Source: Macrothele yani
Taxonomy: Eukaryota; Arthropoda; Arachnida; Araneae; Macrothelidae
Direction: 5' to 3'
Length of the DNA: 64,000 nucleotides
NCBI GenBank assembly: GCA_039090855.1
Contig: CM076997.1
Coordinates: 167,492,709-167,556,708, forward strand
Positions 53,578-64,000 of the stretch are shown in pieces. The translations under genes and the position numbers were made by a program. Within the stretch, counting starts at the first letter, position 1; every line of letters begins with the position of its first letter. The notes beneath the pieces were generated by a model, which was not told the DNA's origin, searched no databases, and worked only from the letters and a program-made list of their open reading frames with translations.

Positions 53578-56552
53578 TCATTTTGGAGGGGTTTGGCCCT
53601 CAGTCTCCGGCAGCTGGAATGTACCTGGCCAAGGCAGCGGCCAGTGCGACATGAAGGCAGAGGGTGCTAAGAATCCCCGGAGGACCGGACTAGGCTGCCA
53701 TCTGATGCTGACCTTGGCTACGTATAACGGACGCTCCCTATCTTCTGATTCAAGGCTTCTTGAATTGTAAGAGCAACTACAAAGGATCAAGTGGGACATC
53801 GTCGGGCTGAGTGAGGTAAGGAGAAAAGGAGAAGATCTCATTGAACTGAAAAGTGGACATCTCTTCTACTATCGTGGGACAGATACTGGCAGAACTAGTG
53901 GTGTTGGATTTATAATAAACAAGAAACTGAAGGATAAAGTTGTAGAAGTTGAAAGTTCCTCTGACAGAGCTGCACGACTCGTTATCCAACTCTCGAGAAG
54001 ATACCAGGCTCAGATTATTCAAACTTATGCACCCACCACAAGTCATGCTGAAGAAGAAATTGAAGAATTTTATGAGGAAATTCGTGATCTAAATAATAAA
54101 GGTAAGCAGCACTTGAAGATAATTATGGGAGATTTCAATGCAAAAATAGGGCAACGGCAACAGAATGAAACTTCAGTAGGTAAATTCGGTCACGGCAACA
54201 GAAACCAGCGTGGAAATACTCTCGTAGAGTTTGCAGAGGCAGAAGGGTTTTTCATCTTGAACTCCTTTTTCAAGAAAAAGCCACACAGGAAATGGACATG
54301 GAGACATCCAAATGGGACGACAAGTGAAATTGATTTTATTATGTGTAACAAAAAATTCGTCATAGAAGACTGCAGTGTGCTAAACAAGTTCAACACAGGT
54401 AGTGACCATAGATTGGTGAGATGTAAGATGCACCTCAACACTAAACTCGAACGTAGCAAGCTCATAAGACAAACAAAATGTATTTACATAACCAACCTTA
54501 AAAAACACCATAATACCTTCAAATTGGAACTGAAGAACAGATTCTCTGCTTTAGAAGGCCTAACATCGGAAGAAGTGGATATTTCTGAAGTTAACAGAAA
54601 AGTAACCAAAGCTCTTATGGAAACAGCAACAAAATTAGCTGGGTCTAAGAACAAATTGCATGTGAACAAATTATCAGGAAAAACCAAAATGTTGATGCAA
54701 AAAAGAAGAGAGATGAGGACAACTAAAGAAGATGTGACTTCCAAAGTGGAATATATAGAGCTATGCAAGACAGTACGAAAAAGTATCACTGAAGACGTAA
54801 GGAAATTCAACTGTGAACTAGTAAGGAAAGCAATTGAAAACAACCAAAGCCTAAAGATAGCAAAGGGACATCTCAGTAAGGGGAAAAAACAGATTAAGGC
54901 ACTGAGAAAAGAAGATGGTTCTGTAACAAGAAATAGAGGCGAAATTTTGACAAGAGTGAAAGATTTCTACTCCAAATTATATGAAAGGGATGATACATGC
55001 ACTCCAGACATCATGAAAGATACCAGTACCAGAGTTCCTCCAGTCCTTCCAGCAGAAGTTGCACATGCAATCAAGAACATGAAGCGGGGAAAAGCTCCAG
55101 GAGAAGATGGAATTACTGTAGACATCATACAAGAAGCAAGTGGAGAAATCGAAACAGTACTCGCCCAAATTTTCACTCGATGCCTTAATGAAGGGAAAAT
55201 TCCTGAGGATTGGAACAACGCTACAATGATCTTGCTACATAAAAAAGGTGACATTGAGGATCTCAGGAACTACAGACCTATCAGCCTCCTATCAGTGGTT
55301 TATAAAATCTTCACTAAAGTTCTTTCACACCGCTTGAAGGTGACACTGGACATGGCTCAACCGAGAGAACAAGCTGGATTCAGGAGTGGCTACAGCACAA
55401 TAGATCATATCCACGTACTGAGAGAACTAATTGAAAGAGCGAGGGAATATGAACTTCCATTGTGCATGGCTTTTATCGATTATGAAAAAGCCTTTGATTC
55501 GGTGAAACAATCAGCAGTTGCAATGGCTCTGAAATCCTGCGGTATTGAAGATGCATACATTAATATTATTAATAACATCTATGAAAATGCAAGTGCAAAG
55601 ATTCGGCTATTTGAAAATACAACACACATAAAAATTGGAAAAGGAGTGAGACAAGGTGACACCATATCTCCGAACCTCTTTAATGCCACATTGGAAAATG
55701 TCTTTCAATCACTGAACTGGGAAAACAAAGGGATAAAGATTAATGGATATTATCTAACCCACCTTCGTTTTGCTGATGACATAGTCATTTTTGCAACTAC
55801 CCCATCAGAGCTACAGAGTATGATCCAGGAACTTTCTGACAAGAGTAAAGAAGTGGGATTAAAAATGAACTTTCAGAAGACAAAAGTGATGTACAATGCT
55901 TTTACAAGAAATGAAGATTTATCGATTGATGGAGAAAAGCTGGAGATAACAGACACGTACGTTTATCTTGGGCAGCAGATATCAAGTGAGGGTCACATTG
56001 GTGAAGAAATTAATCGGCGTACAAAACTTGCCTGGAGAGCTTTTGGAAGAAACAGCATAATTTTCAAGAGCAATATGCCATTATGTCTTAAAAGAAAAGT
56101 GTTTGATCAATGCATCCTTCCAGTGCTTACGTATGGTGCAGAGACGTGGACCTTAGCTAAAAGAGACATACAAAGGCTGCAGACAACTCAAAGATGCATG
56201 GAGAGGTGCATACTTGGTGTAACCAGGAGAGATAAGAAGAGGAACACGTGGATCCGAAAAATGACAAGAGTGGAAGACATCATGATCAGAGTTAAATCCC
56301 TGAAATGGCAATGGGCTGGACATACTGCCAGAAGAACAGACCATCGATGGACAGCCGAAATTTTAGATTGGATTCCAAGGGACAGGAAAAGACCCAGAAG
56401 AAGACCACATGGAAGATGGGTGGATGAAATTCGAAAGTATGCGGGAGTGACATGGAGGAGACTGGCACAAGACAGACCGTTGTGGAAGAAACTTGGGGAG
56501 ACCTTCGTCCAGCAGTGGATTGATAATGGTTGACAATGATGATGATGATGCT
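53578..56552 (+). mobile_element. RTE-type non-LTR retrotransposon, nearly full length
   Basis: The unit starts next to the AT microsatellite and ends after the ORF in a short GAT repeat (56538-56552). RTE/BovB-type elements typically end in a short tandem repeat instead of poly-A. It has one long ORF with endonuclease and reverse transcriptase. No clear target-site duplication was found because both flanks are low complexity. Confidence 0.85.
53651..56533 (+). pseudogene. RTE ORF: AP-type endonuclease plus reverse transcriptase, one in-frame stop
   Basis: The frame is open from 53522 except for a TAA at 53768-53770. From 53771 it runs 920 codons to 56533. The N-terminal MLTLATYNGRS and IVGLSEVRRKGED are endonuclease motifs I and II, split by the stop. 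MGDFNAKIG, TSEIDFI and GSDHRLV complete the endonuclease with its catalytic Asp, Asn and His. Numbering from the first Met after the stop (54113), the reverse transcriptase follows with GKAPGEDGI, NYRPISLLSVVYKIF, FIDYEKAFDSV, GVRQGDTISPNLF and FADD (residues 553-556). The C-terminal basic tail ends QQWIDNG. This architecture is that of RTE-clade elements, often annotated as craniofacial development protein 2-like. It is inactive unless the stop is read through. Confidence 0.9.
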
Positions 56553-56895
56553 ATGTTTTGTGACAAATTTGAGAATAATCGTACAATTAAACTACCTCAG
56601 GGAAAAACTGATCCATAACGTCGGAAAATTTATGGAAACTTCTGTCCAAATGTATTTCTGGATTATCCAAATATAAGTTAATTTGTAAAGATAATTCATG
56701 CTTATGGCTATCTATTTCAAAAAACAACATGTTTTGAAGATGGCAATCCGTTTTTTCGTGTAAATATGACAAGCATGGTAAATCAGATAATATGCGAAAA
56801 TTTGAAAATTTCGTCGTCCTTGAGCAAGAACTCCAGGACGACAAATTTTTTAAGTTTTAAATAAAAAAGTAAAAAACAGTTTGAAATAAAAAGTT
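56553..56895. other. Spacer between RTE and piggyBac-like element
   Basis: About 340 bp with no recognised feature. Confidence 0.5.
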
Positions 56896-57079
56896 TTAAC
56901 CTTTTAACGATCACAATCCAAATATGTTTTGTCGCTCAGAATACCTTAACGCCCGAAAATGCCTAAGAAGGATTAGTACTGTTTCACCACTCGGTACTTC
57001 CTACCTCTAGGCTTGACATCACTGAATTTTCAAGTTTGAAATAAATAAGTGAAAAACCGTTTGAAATAAAAAGGTTTAA
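56896..57079. repeat. 180-bp tandem duplication of the piggyBac-like left end
   Basis: The sequence from TTAACCTTTTAACGATCACA (56896) is repeated 180 bp later as TTAACCCTTTAACGACCACA (57076). Both copies continue through TACCTTAACGCCCGAAAAT or TACCATAACGCCCGAAAAT and CACTCGGTACTTCC. Confidence 0.85.
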
Positions 57080-57679
57080 CCCTTTAACGACCACAACCAA
57101 TCCTAAAATGTTTTGACGTTCAGAATACCATAACGCCCGAAAATTTAAAAGAAAGATTAGTACTGTGTCACCACTCGGTACTTCCCACGTCTGGGCTTGA
57201 CATCACTGATCTTCGGACGTTGTCCTAGGACAATCAGTGCATTCTTCTATTGAGAGCCTTGACATATAGGTGGGAGTGGTAACAGTTAGAAAATATTGTT
57301 TACTTTGCCCTTTTCTTGCTCTTCCTTGTAAAAAATGTACTCTTAATCTGTTTGTTTGGATTGAGCAAAATGAAAGAATTTTACGACAATCTTTTCCATA
57401 AACTCCTCTTTTTGGGATAATGCAAAATATCAGACACAAACAAAGCACGTGCCAAGAAATCAGTAGTTCTAGTGAGCGATGTCAGAAGCCTGAGAGATAT
57501 AGCCCCACGACAAACCAACTTTGCTTAGCGACAACAATGACGACTGAGGGTGACCCTCGGACGCCGTGCAGATTCAAAGAACATGAAGAGTACGAAATCT
57601 TACTCATGCTCTCCGGGCGACTAGGGCGCTTGTTGTTCTTTGCATGTAAAAGCATTTGGGCGCCATGGTCGCGAAAGGG
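57080..57679 (-). mobile_element. piggyBac-like MITE, 600 bp, flanked by TTAA
   Basis: TTAA lies at 57076-57079 and 57680-57683. The ends are CCCTTTAACGACCA and, inverted, CCCTTTCGCGACCA. TTAA targets with CC-starting ends are the hallmark of piggyBac. The minus strand has a short stretch (RARKGQSKQYF) that may be a remnant of the C-terminal cysteine-rich domain, but this is weak. Confidence 0.78.
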
Positions 57680-57729
57680 TTAATAATGCAGGAAAGCCAC
57701 ACATTTTCACCTCATTCTGTAAATTACAA

Positions 57730-58860
57730 GCCGTTGTTTTCTATAGTCCTTTGTCAACTCTCCGCCAGACCCATGATGATTTTACTTAGTAGGTTTCGAG
57801 GACAGAAACTCTGATGCCAGATGTCACATCCACCATTGAAACTAAGTGCCATCTTTGTAGGAAATCGGCCATGAGGCAAAACATTCGGCAGTTAGTTGGT
57901 ACAAAGTCTAGGCTTTATAGTGGATGGGATTCTAACGCCTTCCAATTCCTGTAATTTTCGGCCAACCACTCTGGATGTGTGACTTGTGGCATTATGCATC
58001 TGCAGCAACTCCCGTTTCCTATTGATGCGAGCTGAGTAGAGTTGGCCCAGAGCATTTGTTCGGCGTAAAGATTTCTGTCCGCATTCTGATCATCTTGTAC
58101 GAGTTTCCAGCTTAGAAAGGTCTCAAAATTCCATCAAATGCGCAGCATGAATGTTCTTTCCAACGGCCATTATTTTGCACTACTGGCTATGCTTTTTGAC
58201 GTTTTCTCAGCCAACGCTTCCCAGTGGTAGCATAAGGCATGATTATTTAATTTTCATAACTGGTGACAATGTGACGCCAAATTCTATCGTCTTGTGAATT
58301 TAACAGTAAACCGCGACGGAGAGGACCATATTGTTCTGCGTGCGTGCTGGGGTATCAATTCCTGAAGAACAATTCAATGGCTATAGGAGGAGAACCCTAG
58401 CAGGTGCAGGTGATGAACAATGGTTGATTGTGAAAACCCGAACTCAGCTGTCCATTTTCGTGTACTGCTACGTATATTCGTTGTCACAGCTCCTACTAGG
58501 GTGTGAGCGTTGGTTGTGGTTGCAGGTCCTGACCTCGGCTTGTCTTCGAGAGTGGTGTACCTAGAATTCAAATGTGGGAACCACTTTCGTGGTGTCCATG
58601 GTTTCCTCTCTCGTCTTCAACAGGATACATTTCTCTTGCTGCTGCTGTCGCGTTCAAGCATTTTTTTCCTATAATGGTGTAAGAGCCCCTGAACAGCACC
58701 TTGAGAGAACTTCCACCTTTGCTCACTTAATAATATAAATGCACATTCTCAGACCCGTGTCTTCTCGGTCATCGTGATATCCTGTTGAATCTAGGGTGTT
58801 TCACACAGTAATTATAGCCCAACGTTATGTGTACCTCAAAATGCAAGGAACATTTGACTC
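57730..58860 (-). pseudogene. mariner transposase relic, family mariner-D
   Basis: Minus-strand blocks in order: TLEDKPRSGPATTTNAH (linker) with STRKWTAEFGFSQSTIVHHL (second HTH), then LNSQDDRIWRHIVTSYEN, where Tyr replaces the first catalytic Asp of the usual TSDEKW. Then come RWLRKRQKA and WKEHSCC-type pieces, and weakly MIRMRTEIFTPNKC near the second Asp. The family is the SETMAR-like mariners. Heavily shifted. Termini not recognised. Confidence 0.72.
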
Positions 58861-58872
58861 GGCTTGGAAATA

Positions 58873-59775
58873 TTGGGTGTGTGCATAAGTCCTACCCGCT
58901 TTTGTATCCTACTTAGGAAGGAGGAGAGCACAACAAATAACCTACCTAGGATTTCCTATAATTGCAATCATTCTGTATGACCTCTTGCCATCTGTCTATG
59001 AGTAGGTGAATCCCACACCGGAAAAACTTCTGTGCTTTAGAGTCAAAAAGTCACGTAATGCCGTTTTCACATCGTCCACATCATTGAAGGTTTGGAGAAC
59101 GAAAGCATTCTGTAACGATCGAAAAAAGTGGTAGTCCGTAGGTGCCAGGTCAGGGAAATAACGCGGGGGAGGTAACACTTCCCAACCAAAGTCCAGTAAT
59201 TTTGCCGAGTGATTAAAGCACCATGAAGTATGGCGTTATCATGATGAAGGATCACGCCTTTGCGATTGACGAGTTCTGGTCGCTTTGATGTCAGTTGTTC
59301 TCGCAATTTGTCCAGTAATTGGCATTAGAGGTCAGCATTTATCGTTCGGTTAGGTGTCAACACCTCCGAGTGGATTATTATTCCCTGGACATCCCACCAA
59401 ACAATCAACAAAATATTCTTTGGATGCAGTCCTCCTTTTGAGGGCGATTGAGCAAGCTCCTCACTTTGGCACACAGTCTGTCGACACTTTACATTACGGT
59501 ACAGTACCCATTTCTCATCACCGGTTACAATTCGTCCCCAAAACGGTTCATTTCTGGAACGAGAAAGCAAAAAACACAGGTACGGATTCGCTCTTCTCCT
59601 TGATTTGCAGAAAGCTTGCGCGGAACCCAGTTATCGAACTTGGTGATGAACCCAAACGCGTGCATCCGTCGTTCGACTGTTCTTCTGTGTACCGACAACG
59701 TTTCTGCTAATTCCTGAACGTTTATATGTGGGTCATTCGTTAGTTTTTGGATGCTATCTGACTTAACATCCATGT
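58873..59775 (-). mobile_element. mariner element, family mariner-A copy 2, 5' end lost
   Basis: Begins TTGGGTGTGTGCATAAG after TA and aligns with copy 1 at 20.93 kb through AACAAATAACCTACCTAGGA. It stops aligning near 59775, inside the transposase N-terminal region, so the other terminus is missing. Confidence 0.85.
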
Positions 59776-59851
59776 CATATCTATACAAATAAACGGATTC
59801 GCATCTTCCAAATTTGTTTTGTACAATGGTATAATCCCGTATTTCTTTCAT
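58996..59851 (-). pseudogene. mariner-A transposase copy 2, degraded
   Basis: Blocks: LTNDPHINVQELAETLSVHR then TVERRMHAFGFITKFDNWVP (second HTH), FWGRIVTGDEKWVLYRNVK (first Asp intact), RKGVILHHDNAILHGALITR (second Asp intact) and PDLAPTDYHFFRSLQNAFVL (third Asp intact). All three catalytic positions of a DD34D mariner survive, but they sit in different frames. It shows better conservation than copy 1. Confidence 0.87.
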
Positions 59852-60212
59852 TAAACTTTATGTACTACATTGAAAACACTAACGGCCAGACGCATGGAAT
59901 GAATCGACGTTACCTACTTACACTTGAAATCCATGCTTGTTCTCCACTTGCATTCATCAGATCAAAGTACTTCCAGCCAGGATACAAATTGCTAGTTTCA
60001 AATCATCTACTAGTCACAATACAACGAAATCATAGCATGAATCTATAATATCTGGCTGCACATACACTATATTGACAAAAGTAACCGGAAACCCTTTCAA
60101 AAGCAAATGGACGGATCCGCGGCGTTTTTACGATGCGCGTTACAGCTTCAAACTGTACAAAAACAAGCCTGCAGCTGACCACGATCAAATCGCATAGTGA
60201 GGTTGGGTGAAA

Positions 60213-61975
60213 ATGTCGCGGCGGGAGAGAACTGACTTTAAGAAAGGAAAAATCGTTAGGCGTTATATTAGTGGGTTATAAATAAGAGAAACCGACAGGC
60301 GTTTAAATATACCCAAGTCAACTGTTTTGGATGTACTGAATAAGTGAAAGACACCTGGTGTGACTGAAGCAGCAAAATGTACCGGCAGACCAAAACACAT
60401 CAGTGATAGAGGACGTCGAAGTCTCAGAGACCTCAGTGTACAGGTGAGTAAATATGCTGGAACCCGGGTATGTGCACGTATCATTCGCAGAGAACTTCAT
60501 TCTATGGTTTACCGTGGTCGTGCGGCTACTCATAAGACTTTCATCTCCACTCGGAATGCTACATGCAGTTTAGAATGGTGTAAAGAAAAACAAACAAAGG
60601 TCTTCGCTCTTTCCACGTTTATAAGTGAGTCACGGAAAAATTCTCATTGGACGCCACCGGGAATCAAACCCAGGATCTTCCAGTTACGCGCCGGATATGC
60701 TTCCACTACAACACAGCTGCCTCGAATTCCCCCAGACTGTGGGGCTCCAAGAAGCAACCTGCCAAATTGGCTTGGCAGTTAGCGTGTGTGAATCTGGAGG
60801 TATTCGAGGGCGCTGTGGTGTAGTGGAAGCATATCCGGAGCGTAACTGGAAGACCCTGGGTTCGATTCCCGGTTAGGCCAATGAGCATTTTTCTGTGACT
60901 CAATTATAAACGTGGAAAGAGCGAATACCTTTATTTGATGTTCCTTCTCCACGTCAAATGTCTGTATTAATTATTCATTCGCATTCTAATTATTTCTTCA
61001 TTTGCTGCCTACCATCTTTCGTGAATCCCCAACATTGCGCGGGGCTCCAAGAAGCAACCTGCCAAATTGGCTTGGCAGTTAATGTGTGTGAGTCTGGAGG
61101 AATCCGAGGCCGCTGTGGTGTAGTGGAAGCATATCCGGAGCGTAACTGGAAGACCCTGGGTTCGATTCCCGGTTAGGCCAATGAGCATTTTTCTGTGACT
61201 CAATTATAAACGTGGAAAGAGCGAATACCTTTATTTGATGTTCCTTCTCCACGTCAAATGTCTGTATTAATTATTCATTCGCATTCTAATTATTTCTTCA
61301 TTTGCTGCCTACCATCTTTCGTGAATCCCCAACATTGCGCGGGGTTCCAAGAAGCAACCTGCCGAATTGGCTTGGCAGTTAATGTGTGTGAGTCTGGAGG
61401 AATCCGAGGCCGCTGTGGGCTAGTGGAAGCATATCCGGCGGGTAACTGGAAGACTTGGGTTCGATTCCCGGTGGCGGCCAATGAGAATTTTTCCGTGACT
61501 CACTTATAAACGAGGAAAGAGCGAAGACCTTTGTTCGATGTTCCTGGTCCACGTCAAATGTCTGTATTAATTAAGGTGTAAAGAACATTCATCGTGGACC
61601 GTAGATCAATGGAAACGGGTTTTATGCACTGATGAATCCAGATACACGATCCATCAGTCTGATGGCCGTGTGTGGCAATGGCGGTAGCCGGGGAAACGAT
61701 ATTTACCAAAGTGTACTGTTCCTACGGTGAAGTTTGGAGATGAGAGTATACCCGTGTGGTGGGTTATTTTCGTGGTATGGTTCCGGCCGATTGGTTATCG
61801 TGGACAAACTTGTTAACCAGCACGTCTACCTCGGTAATCTGGACAATGCCCTATAAACTCTGTATCAATACTATATTACCGAGCCTTTTTGGTACCAGAA
61901 GGATAATGCACCGAGCCATAAAGCAAGGACTGCTGCGAGCCATAAAGCAAGTGGGGGATATATAAGGTCTACTAC
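60213..61975 (+). pseudogene. Tc1-F transposase, split and degraded
   Basis: The N-terminal MSRRERTDFKKGKIVRRYIS continues through two stops to GRPKHISDRGRRSLRDLSVQ and ends at SLEWCKE (60586). After the SINE insertion it resumes with SWTVDQWKRVLCTDESRYTI (first Asp kept) and YQKDNAPSHKARTAA (second Asp kept). The third acidic region is not readable. Removing the insertion and one copy of the 11-bp duplication makes the two halves adjacent, at the position expected in Tc1 proteins. Confidence 0.82.
60588..61574 (+). mobile_element. Composite tRNA-SINE insertion (family SINE-B): one inverted partial copy plus three tandem copies, 11-bp TSD
   Basis: GGTGTAAAGAA flanks the insertion (60577-60587 and 61575-61585). 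Three direct units recur at exactly 300 bp (tRNA heads near 60810, 61110 and 61411), each with CTGTGGTGTAGTGGAAGCAT or a near variant as box A and GGGTTCGATTCCCGG as box B. An inverted partial copy occupies about 60595-60740. The first two direct units are nearly identical, the third is diverged and resembles the inverted copy. The third unit ends GTCTGTATTAATT exactly at the duplication. Confidence 0.9.
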
Positions 61976-62083
61976 AGTACACCTTGTACCCTCCAAGCCA
62001 GCTCACGACACGTGTCTTCTTTCATCGGCTACGCGCTGTTGACGTCAAAAGTAGGAGGGTCACGATAATTTGACTCGATTGTG

Positions 62084-64000
62084 TATTCACGCAAGGATAA
62101 AATATATTGAGCACAATCAATGGAGTCATGATTTCTTTCTGAAAAAAGGTAATGTTTGATAATTTGGCTCCAATAAAGCTAACTAAAGTTCACTTCGACA
62201 TTGTGACGTCTCATGAAGGTGGTCTGGTTCATCTGGAGGATCATGTGGAACTTTTTTTGTGAGAATAAAATCTGAGTTGCAGTCTTCCAAAGCAAAATAA
62301 TTACAAAACGGAAATAAACGTACATCTAACTAACATTTATTTTCCTGATTGGAATTAACTCACCATGATCAACTCTGAATTCTGTATGTCCTTCCCGAAT
62401 TTGTGGGCGCTGATTCCAGAAAAGTGTGAGAGGCAACTCCATTTAACAGGCAAAGCACCTATAACGCACAGGGAACTCGATCTCGAGCCAAACTCGGGCG
62501 ACAAGCCAGAAACCAACACCTCTGACTGCCTGATTCCCGGCTAGTCATCGAACCAGAAACAAGGTGCTAGTAAACACCGCAACACACGTTTTATTTAGGG
62601 ATGCTATTGACATCCATTAATATTGTAACGTGTGCATGAAAAATTAATATTTTAATAATAAATACATTTTTAAGGATTTCAAGTGTTGTTCTTTCCTATA
62701 ATCCGGTAATGCATAATTCATGTCTAAATAATAAACTAATTTTAATAGTTAAGAAAATCCGATTTTTGGAGCACAGCAATTCAATTTACTTTATCTATTT
62801 CATATCATTACCTAAAATTGCTTTTTAAACAAAGTGCATGGTTGATTGTACCTCTTACTTCATGTTTTGCCTCGTGACGTAGAAGTAAAACTTGCGTGCG
62901 TGATGCCACTCAAAGCACAACGAAAAAACTAGGCATTTCGACATTTCTGAAATACAGCATAAATCTTTTGTGCTCTCAGCAGCCTGTTTTCTCTGACAAA
63001 GGAATTCTGTGTGAAAGATGTTCAGCTTACTTTGGATGAACTGTTAATCACATTCTCCGATTTTGCTTTCGATGGTACTCTCACACTTGCCAACACATGC
63101 ATCCTAACTAACTCTCTCTCTCTCTCCCTTTTCTCTTTCCCTTCCTGCTATCTTGCCTTGTTCTGAAAGTTCTGGATGTTGAATGCATTCGCTAATAATC
63201 GGATGTTTGTAGAACATCCGCGAATTCCAAAGTTTTCCAATATCAATGAATAACACTGTTATTGCTACTGGCCGTGGAATTTTATTGAAGTCGGATATAA
63301 TTATTTAACTGCCAGACACAATAGAAGGAGCGAAGACTCCTTTGTGTTGCCGTTCCCAAAAGGACAATAACGTCTTGGAATCTATCACCGAAGATTTCAC
63401 GCCTCGTGGGATTCATTTATCGCCGACCGGGAGATCAGCAGACTTAGTTGGAATTTTTGGATCCAATAACCGCGGGGAATAAATCACTTCTGCATGCACC
63501 AAGAAGAAGCAATGCTCCCTAAAAGATAATTAATTTGAAGATAAGCTTCCTTAAGGGATTTTAAAGCTTCAGTTTTACCTTTAAGGGCCCTCTTAGTCAT
63601 GTGTACAGGCATTGGGGTCTACGGATCAGGAGACAGGAAAAGCTATATTTTATATACTATATTGAGACTGTTTTATACCATTTTAAACGTACAAAAAGGT
63701 TCGTTTTTCGCTTTCCCATATTATAATGCTACGTTTTTCACAGAATATGCCGATACTCCGATCATTGTGTAAATTAACTTCCTAAAGGATTTTAAACGAA
63801 ATAAAGAACAAGAAATATGACACCGAATTTTCAGCTGTAATGAGCACGTCTTTAGAATCCGTTCTGACGCGTATTAAATTTATCAAAGCTATTCAAATTC
63901 AAGTGATAAAGAAAACAGTATCCATATGACCGAAGAAAGAAGTTTTTCATTCGGATTTTTAATCCCGCAGCTATTGCTGTAAACTGCAAAGTGAACTTAG
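62084..64000. other. Unassigned region
   Basis: About 1.9 kb with a short (TC)n run near 63111-63128 and no recognised gene or mobile element. Confidence 0.5.

Larger units (their letters stand above)
60065..62083 (+). mobile_element. Tc1-like element, family Tc1-F, interrupted by a SINE composite
   Basis: The left end CACTATATTGACAAAAGTAA follows TA (60063-60064). The right end near 62083 is degenerate (TTTGACTCGATTGTG then TA). The transposase is cut in two at the 11-bp target GGTGTAAAGAA by the 60588-61574 insertion. Confidence 0.78.

Noticed and set aside
1..64000. CRISPR arrays, bacterial operons or prophage
   Set aside because: Sequence character, introns and transposon types are eukaryotic, and no regularly spaced repeat-spacer pattern exists.

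Overview
The window is eukaryotic genomic DNA, AT-rich, with long introns and spacers and very little unique coding sequence. I take it to be an arthropod, possibly a chelicerate (spider, scorpion or horseshoe crab). The grounds are a Dscam-like immunoglobulin gene with large introns and a dense mix of Tc1/mariner, hAT, Penelope-like (PLE), RTE and tRNA-derived SINE copies. The species cannot be fixed from the sequence alone.

Host gene: two exons of one minus-strand Dscam-like cell-adhesion gene are well supported. Exon A (23629-24039) encodes one full Ig domain and the first half of the next. Exon B (1802-1963) supplies the second half. Both are phase 1 at each end with canonical splice sites, and joining them restores one continuous Ig domain. 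The intron between them is 21,665 bp and is filled with transposons. Everything right of 24039 would be upstream of exon A, either the same gene's upstream introns or intergenic DNA. No other exon of the gene could be proven.

Layout from left to right. 1.27 kb: a SINE. 3.1-4.6 kb: a Tc3-like element. 5.3-8.3 kb: a degenerate repeat array split by a Tc1 element. 10.1-13.0 kb: a hAT element with a perfect 8-bp target-site duplication. 13.3-16.7 kb: two related Tc1 relics. 19.1-20.8 kb: a hAT 3' half interrupted by a Tc1. 20.9-22.2 kb: a mariner. 24.1-25.5 kb: a non-autonomous hAT element 105 bp upstream of exon A. 28.7-31.4 kb: a PLE relic, a mariner and a degenerate repeat. 34.9-37.2 kb: a Tc1 split by an element with about 310-bp inverted repeats. 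38.2-42.4 kb: a Tc1, a decayed gypsy pol and a 146-bp tandem repeat. 44.5 kb: a SINE. 48.2-48.7 kb: a PLE GIY-YIG relic with a terminal hairpin. 49.0-49.3 kb: a 37-bp minisatellite. 51.1-51.9 kb: a giant inverted repeat of a PLE-type tail and a mariner fragment. 53.6-56.6 kb: a nearly intact RTE-type retrotransposon. 56.9-57.7 kb: a piggyBac-like MITE. 57.7-59.8 kb: two mariners. 60.1-62.1 kb: a Tc1 split by a composite tRNA-SINE array that carries its own 11-bp target-site duplication.

Only the RTE looks close to functional, with one in-frame stop near its 5' end. All DNA-transposon transposases seen are broken, often with a catalytic residue lost. The most informative structures are nested insertions whose order can be read from duplications, the PLE tail hairpins with hammerhead-like cores, and the inverted-plus-tandem SINE composite. 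Family letters (Tc1-A and so on) are local labels.
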